A DNA stretch of 64,000 nucleotides from Micromonospora sp. CCTCC AA 2012012 (GTDB lineage Bacteria; Actinomycetota; Actinomycetes; Mycobacteriales; Micromonosporaceae), in NCBI RefSeq assembly GCF_040499845.1, contig NZ_CP159342.1, positions 5,952,001 through 6,016,000 of the forward strand, given 5' to 3'. The position numbers were made by a program, and so were the translations under genes. Under the pieces are notes generated by a model. It was not told where the DNA came from. It worked only from the letters and a program-made list of their open reading frames with translations, and did no database searches. Below are positions 61,362 through 64,000 of the stretch, one piece after another. How positions within the stretch are numbered: position 1 is the first letter of the stretch; each line of letters begins with the position of its first letter.

Positions 61362-62864
61362 ATGAGCGACGCGGAGCGGGCGGGCGGGCTGCCCGTCGAG
61401 GGGGTGCCCGCGGAGCGGGTGCTCGACGAGATCCGGGGACTGCGGGCGCTGGACCGGCCGACGCACGGGGGTCGGTTGTTCGCCTACGTGTACGACCCGG
61501 GGGTCGCCGGGCTGGACGAGTTGGCGCAGGCGGCGTACGCGGAGAGCGCGCACGTCAACGGGCTGGACCCGACGGCCTTCCCGTCCCTGCTGGCGATGGA
61601 GAACGCGCTCGTGGGGGCGGCGGCGGGGCTGCTCGGCGGTGGACCGGGCACCTCCGCGCCGGACGTGGTCGGCAGCGTCACCAGCGGCGGCACCGAGTCG
61701 CTGATCCTCGCCGTGAAGGCGGCGCGGGATGCCCGGCCGGAGCTGACCGAGCCCCGGCTCGTGGTGCCGGTGAGCGCTCATGCCGCCTTCGCCAAGGCGG
61801 CCCACTATCTGGGGGTGGCCCTCGACCCGGTGGCGGTCGACCCGGTCACCCTGCGTCCAGCGGTGCAGGACGTCGCCGCCGCGATCCGCCCGGAGACCGT
61901 GCTGGTGGCCTGCTCCGCCCCGGCGTACGCGCACGGCGTCGTCGACCCGGTCGCCCAGATCGCGGCGGTCGCCGCGGCGGCCGGGGTGCGCTGCCACGTG
62001 GACGCCTGCTTCGGCGGGTGGACCCTGCCCTGGCTGCGGCGACTCGGCGCACCGGTGCCGCCCTTCGACTTCGCCGTCGACGGGGTCACCTCGATCTCCG
62101 TCGACCTGCACAAGTACGCGTACGCGCCGAAGGGGGTGTCGGTGCTGCTGCACCGGAACGCCGCGCTGCGCGCCCCGCAGTTCTTCGCGTACGCCGACTG
62201 GCCCGGGTACACCATGGTCAACCCGGTGATCGCCTCCACCCGCTCCGGCGGCCCGATCGCCGCCGCGTACGCCACCCTGCGGCACCTCGGCGAGGACGGC
62301 TACCTGGAGCTGGCCCGGCGGACCCGGGACGCGGTGACCGGGCTGGCCGACGCGGTACGCGGGACGGACGGACTGCGGCTGATGGCCGAGCCGGAGTCCA
62401 CCGTGGTCTGCTTCACCGCCGACGACCCGGGGCTGGACCTCTTCGTGCTCGTCGACGAGCTGACCGCCCGGGGCTGGCACACCCAGCCGCAACTGTCGTA
62501 CGCCGGTCTGCCGGCCAGCGTGCACCTGACGGTCACCGCGGCGGTGGCCCCCCGGGTGGTGGAGTTCGCACCGGCGCTGGCCGAGGCGGTCGCGGCGACC
62601 CGGGCGGCCGGCCCGGTGGTGCTCCCGCCGGAGCTGCTGGCGCTCGCCGGCACGCTGACGCCGGAGGCGCTCACCCCGGAGCTGATCGCCGGGCTGGCCG
62701 CCGGCCTCGGTCTCGGCGCGGGAGCCGGTGACACCGACGGTCCCGCCGCGCCGGTGCCGGACCGGATGGCCGTGGTGAACACGCTGCTCGACGCCGCCCC
62801 GGTGCGACTGCGTGAGCGGCTGCTGACGGAGTTCGTCAGCCTGCTGCAACGACCCGCCTGGTGA
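61362..62864 (+). CDS. PLP-dependent decarboxylase / sphingosine-phosphate-lyase-like aminotransferase-fold enzyme
   Basis: 500 residues, fold type I PLP enzyme. 'HVNGLDPTAFPSLLAMENAL', 'GSVTSGGTESLILAVKAARD', 'HVDACFGGWTLPW' and the PLP-binding Lys in 'SVDLHKYAYAPKGVSVLL' match the group II decarboxylase / sphingosine-1-phosphate-lyase family. The 'SGGTES' and 'HKY.YAPKG' forms are closest to S1P-lyase-like bacterial enzymes. Substrate unknown. The C-terminal 70 residues contain an Ala/Gly/Thr-rich insertion. ATG 61362 has a GAGAGGCGGG stretch upstream. Confidence 0.88.
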   Translation: MSDAERAGGLPVEGVPAERVLDEIRGLRALDRPTHGGRLFAYVYDPGVAGLDELAQAAYAESAHVNGLDPTAFPSLLAMENALVGAAAGLLGGGPGTSAPDVVGSVTSGGTESLILAVKAARDARPELTEPRLVVPVSAHAAFAKAAHYLGVALDPVAVDPVTLRPAVQDVAAAIRPETVLVACSAPAYAHGVVDPVAQIAAVAAAAGVRCHVDACFGGWTLPWLRRLGAPVPPFDFAVDGVTSISVDLHKYAYAPKGVSVLLHRNAALRAPQFFAYADWPGYTMVNPVIASTRSGGPIAAAYATLRHLGEDGYLELARRTRDAVTGLADAVRGTDGLRLMAEPESTVVCFTADDPGLDLFVLVDELTARGWHTQPQLSYAGLPASVHLTVTAAVAPRVVEFAPALAEAVAATRAAGPVVLPPELLALAGTLTPEALTPELIAGLAAGLGLGAGAGDTDGPAAPVPDRMAVVNTLLDAAPVRLRERLLTEFVSLLQRPAW

Positions 62865-63009
62865 CCCCCGGCCGGGCAGCCCCCGGACCCCGGGGTGGTT
62901 CGGCACGTCACCTTTCGGCCCGTCCGAGTGCGGTGGACGGCGAAGGTTGCCTCCCAATTGTATGGATATTCATAAATTAATGGTGGTTCTCCGTGATCTT
63001 CCGACTGCG

Positions 63010-63044
63010 TAGCGTTCTTCCCATCGAAGGACCTACACGGGAGG
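63010..63044 (+). promoter_or_regulatory. Promoter and RBS of the tandem-repeat secreted protein
   Basis: TAGCGT (63010-63015) fits the -10 pattern used elsewhere here; GGGAGG (63039-63044) is seven bases before the ATG. An unusually AT-rich segment (62955-62985) contains the near-palindrome TATGGATATTCATA (62961-62974), a possible operator or UP-like element. Confidence 0.5.
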
Positions 63045-63051
63045 ACGCACC

Positions 63052-63498
63052 ATGGACACTCGCAAGCTCGTGATCAGCGCAGCCCTCGGTCTCGCCGGTC
63101 TGGCCGTCGCCGCCGGCGCCGGTGCCACCGCCGCCACCGCGATCGGCCCCGGCCCGGGCGTGATCGACCGGATCGGCCCCGGCCCGGGTGTCGCGTCGGC
63201 CTGGATCGGCCCGACCGTGCTGAAGGCCGCGATCGGCCCCGGCCCGGGTGTCGCGTCGGCCTGGATCGGCCCGACGGTGCTGAAGGCCGCGATCGGCCCC
63301 GGTGTCGCGTCGGCCTGGATCGGCCCGACGGTGCTGAAGGCCGCGATCGGCTCCGGCCCGGCTGTCGTCTCCGCCTGGGTGGGTCCGACGGTGCTGAAGG
63401 CCGCGATCGGCCCCGGCCCGGGTGTCGCGTCGGCCTGGATCGGCCCGACCGTGCTCACGGCGGCCATCGGCCCCGGCCCCGGTGTGGCGCAGCGCTGA
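63052..63498 (+). CDS. Secreted protein of tandem 20-residue IGPGPGVASAW repeats
   Basis: 148 residues. Signal peptide ('KLVISAALGLAGLAVAAGAG') and then almost only repeats: unit IGPGPGVASAWIGPTVLKAA, five copies (nucleotides 63172-63231, 63232-63291, 63292-63345 with a six-base deletion, 63346-63405, 63406-63465), flanked by partial IGPGPGV units. Units 1 and 2 differ at a single base, so duplication is recent. Copy 4 is the most divergent ('VVSAWVGPTVLKAA'). No Cys, no charged residues apart from one Lys per unit and terminal Arg/Asp. Each unit is hydrophobic with GPGP turns, suggesting a self-assembling surface or wall peptide. No family recognised. Confidence 0.85.
   Translation: MDTRKLVISAALGLAGLAVAAGAGATAATAIGPGPGVIDRIGPGPGVASAWIGPTVLKAAIGPGPGVASAWIGPTVLKAAIGPGVASAWIGPTVLKAAIGSGPAVVSAWVGPTVLKAAIGPGPGVASAWIGPTVLTAAIGPGPGVAQR
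63172..63489 (+). repeat. 60-base coding tandem repeat array
   Basis: Five units of 60, 60, 54, 60 and 60 bases plus a partial unit, in frame with the secreted protein. Copies 1 and 2 are 59/60 identical, and third-position changes in copies 4 and 5 show older divergence. Confidence 0.95.
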
Positions 63499-63626
63499 CC
63501 AGGTTCATCACCCGGCCGGGGAGAGACGGACCGGGACCGGGCGGCCCGGCCGGCAGCGTGCCGGCGCGGGCCGCCCCTGGCGTCGCCCCGGTGGCCCGGG
63601 GACCGGTCGGCCCGCTGGCCGACCTG

Positions 63627-63670
63627 CTGACGGAACCGCCCGCCGGTCATCCGGCGGGCGGCTCCGTCAG
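63627..63670. terminator. Hairpin terminator
   Basis: 20-base arms (CTGACGGAACCGCCCGCCGG / CCGGCGGGCGGCTCCGTCAG) with one mismatch and loop TCAT. It lies between the repeat-protein gene and the convergent partial gene. Apart from it, 63499-63770 shows nothing I recognise. Confidence 0.75.
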
Positions 63671-63770
63671 CCCCCGTTGTTCCGCCCCGAGCCGCCGAGT
63701 CGCGACCGCCTGGCGAACAGACACGCCCGGCGCGGCCTCCCGGTTGCGGGGTGGAGTGACTTTTTTCGGG

Positions 63771-64000
63771 TCAGCCGCCGAAGGAGACCGACACGTTCAC
63801 CGTGGTGGCCGTGTCCGGCACCGCCGTCCCCGTCTCGCTCCGACCGGCCTGGACGACCACCGTCAGCTCGTGGTCCGGCCCGGCGGCGACGGTGGTGAAC
63901 GGCAGCTCGACCTCGGCCTGCCCGCCCGGCTCCAGGGGTTGGGCGATGCAGGTGATCCGCCCGTCGTCACGGAAGAAGTTCCAGCAGCCCTGCGCCTCCG
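63771..64000 (-). CDS. C-terminal part of a CARDB-like/secreted-domain protein (5' end outside window)
   Basis: 75 residues before the stop codon at 63771-63773: 'CWNFFRDDGRITCIAQPLEP', 'GGQAEVELPFTTVAAGPDHE' and 'TTVNVSVSFGG' form a beta-rich extracellular-type domain like CARDB/DUF11 modules, with a Cys pair. The remainder and the start lie beyond the window. Coding frame is supported by amino-acid composition and strong third-position GC. Confidence 0.6.
   Translation of the reverse strand, partial: EAQGCWNFFRDDGRITCIAQPLEPGGQAEVELPFTTVAAGPDHELTVVVQAGRSETGTAVPDTATTVNVSVSFGG

Noticed and set aside
60000-62957. 991-codon minus-strand frame antisense to the transporter and PLP enzyme
   Set aside because: No motifs and shadow-type composition; both sense genes have clear family signatures.
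63172-63489. Possible CRISPR array
   Set aside because: Units are contiguous and in reading frame, without spacers; they encode a repeated peptide.

Overview
The window is very GC-rich actinobacterial DNA with many GTG (and some TTG) starts, several probably leaderless genes with a TANNNT box 6-8 bases before the start, and dispersed intergenic inverted repeats. Gene content (DUF3107, DUF3152-type proteins, a SARP regulator, MoeZ, ABC-F, a DivIVA-like protein) points to Micromonosporaceae, most likely Micromonospora or a close relative. This placement is inference from composition and gene types. I see no rRNA, tRNA, CRISPR array, insertion sequence or prophage; it reads as ordinary chromosome with several accessory islands.

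Layout. 1-4575: arabinan/arabinose-oligosaccharide locus (GH51 arabinofuranosidase, sugar-binding lipoprotein and permease on the minus strand; divergent LacI repressor; twin operators between them). 4689-9174: a BON-like/methyltransferase fusion, a DUF4177-like protein, an ABC-F ATPase, a ROK sugar kinase, a TPR protein and an Smr protein. 9210-11133: TetR repressor plus TetX-like flavin monooxygenase, each preceded by copies of one palindromic operator. 11181-18053: M28 membrane peptidase, then a translationally coupled signalling operon (receiver-PP2C phosphatase, CHASE3 histidine kinase, Rcp1-like receiver, inositol-phosphatase-like enzyme). 18119-24518: secreted coiled-coil protein, membrane spermidine-synthase-like protein, Ser/Thr kinase with a CBM2-like extracellular domain, KtrA/KtrB potassium uptake. 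24598-30426: secreted phosphodiesterase, a GntR / DivIVA-like / tiny Cys-containing protein cluster, and a large LPVTG-anchored vWA surface protein.

30782-35449: complete branched-chain amino-acid-type ABC operon (binding protein, two ATPases, two permeases). 35550-41486: SDR, LppX-like lipoprotein, a membrane-tethered SARP ending in a helix-hairpin-helix-like domain, and a RecQ-like helicase fused to a phosphoribosyltransferase-like domain. 41639-48746: membrane and regulatory proteins, methyltransferase, DEAD-box RNA helicase, ferritin-like protein, DUF3107 and TetR. 48896-56023: a 961-residue Pro-rich protein, alpha/beta hydrolase, two tandem metzincin-like DUF3152 paralogues and MoeZ. 56183-64000: squalene-cyclase-repeat protein, ProA/ProB, an alkyltransferase-like protein with Trp replacing the catalytic Cys, a GPH-type transporter, a PLP decarboxylase, a secreted 20-residue-repeat protein, and the 3' end of another gene.

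Most notable for novelty: the secreted tandem-repeat protein at 63052-63498, the membrane SARP-HhH protein, the TetR/TetX-like operator module, the GntR/DivIVA/small-protein cluster with its hairpins, and two families of dispersed intergenic inverted repeats, one copy of which supplies the 3' end of a gene.
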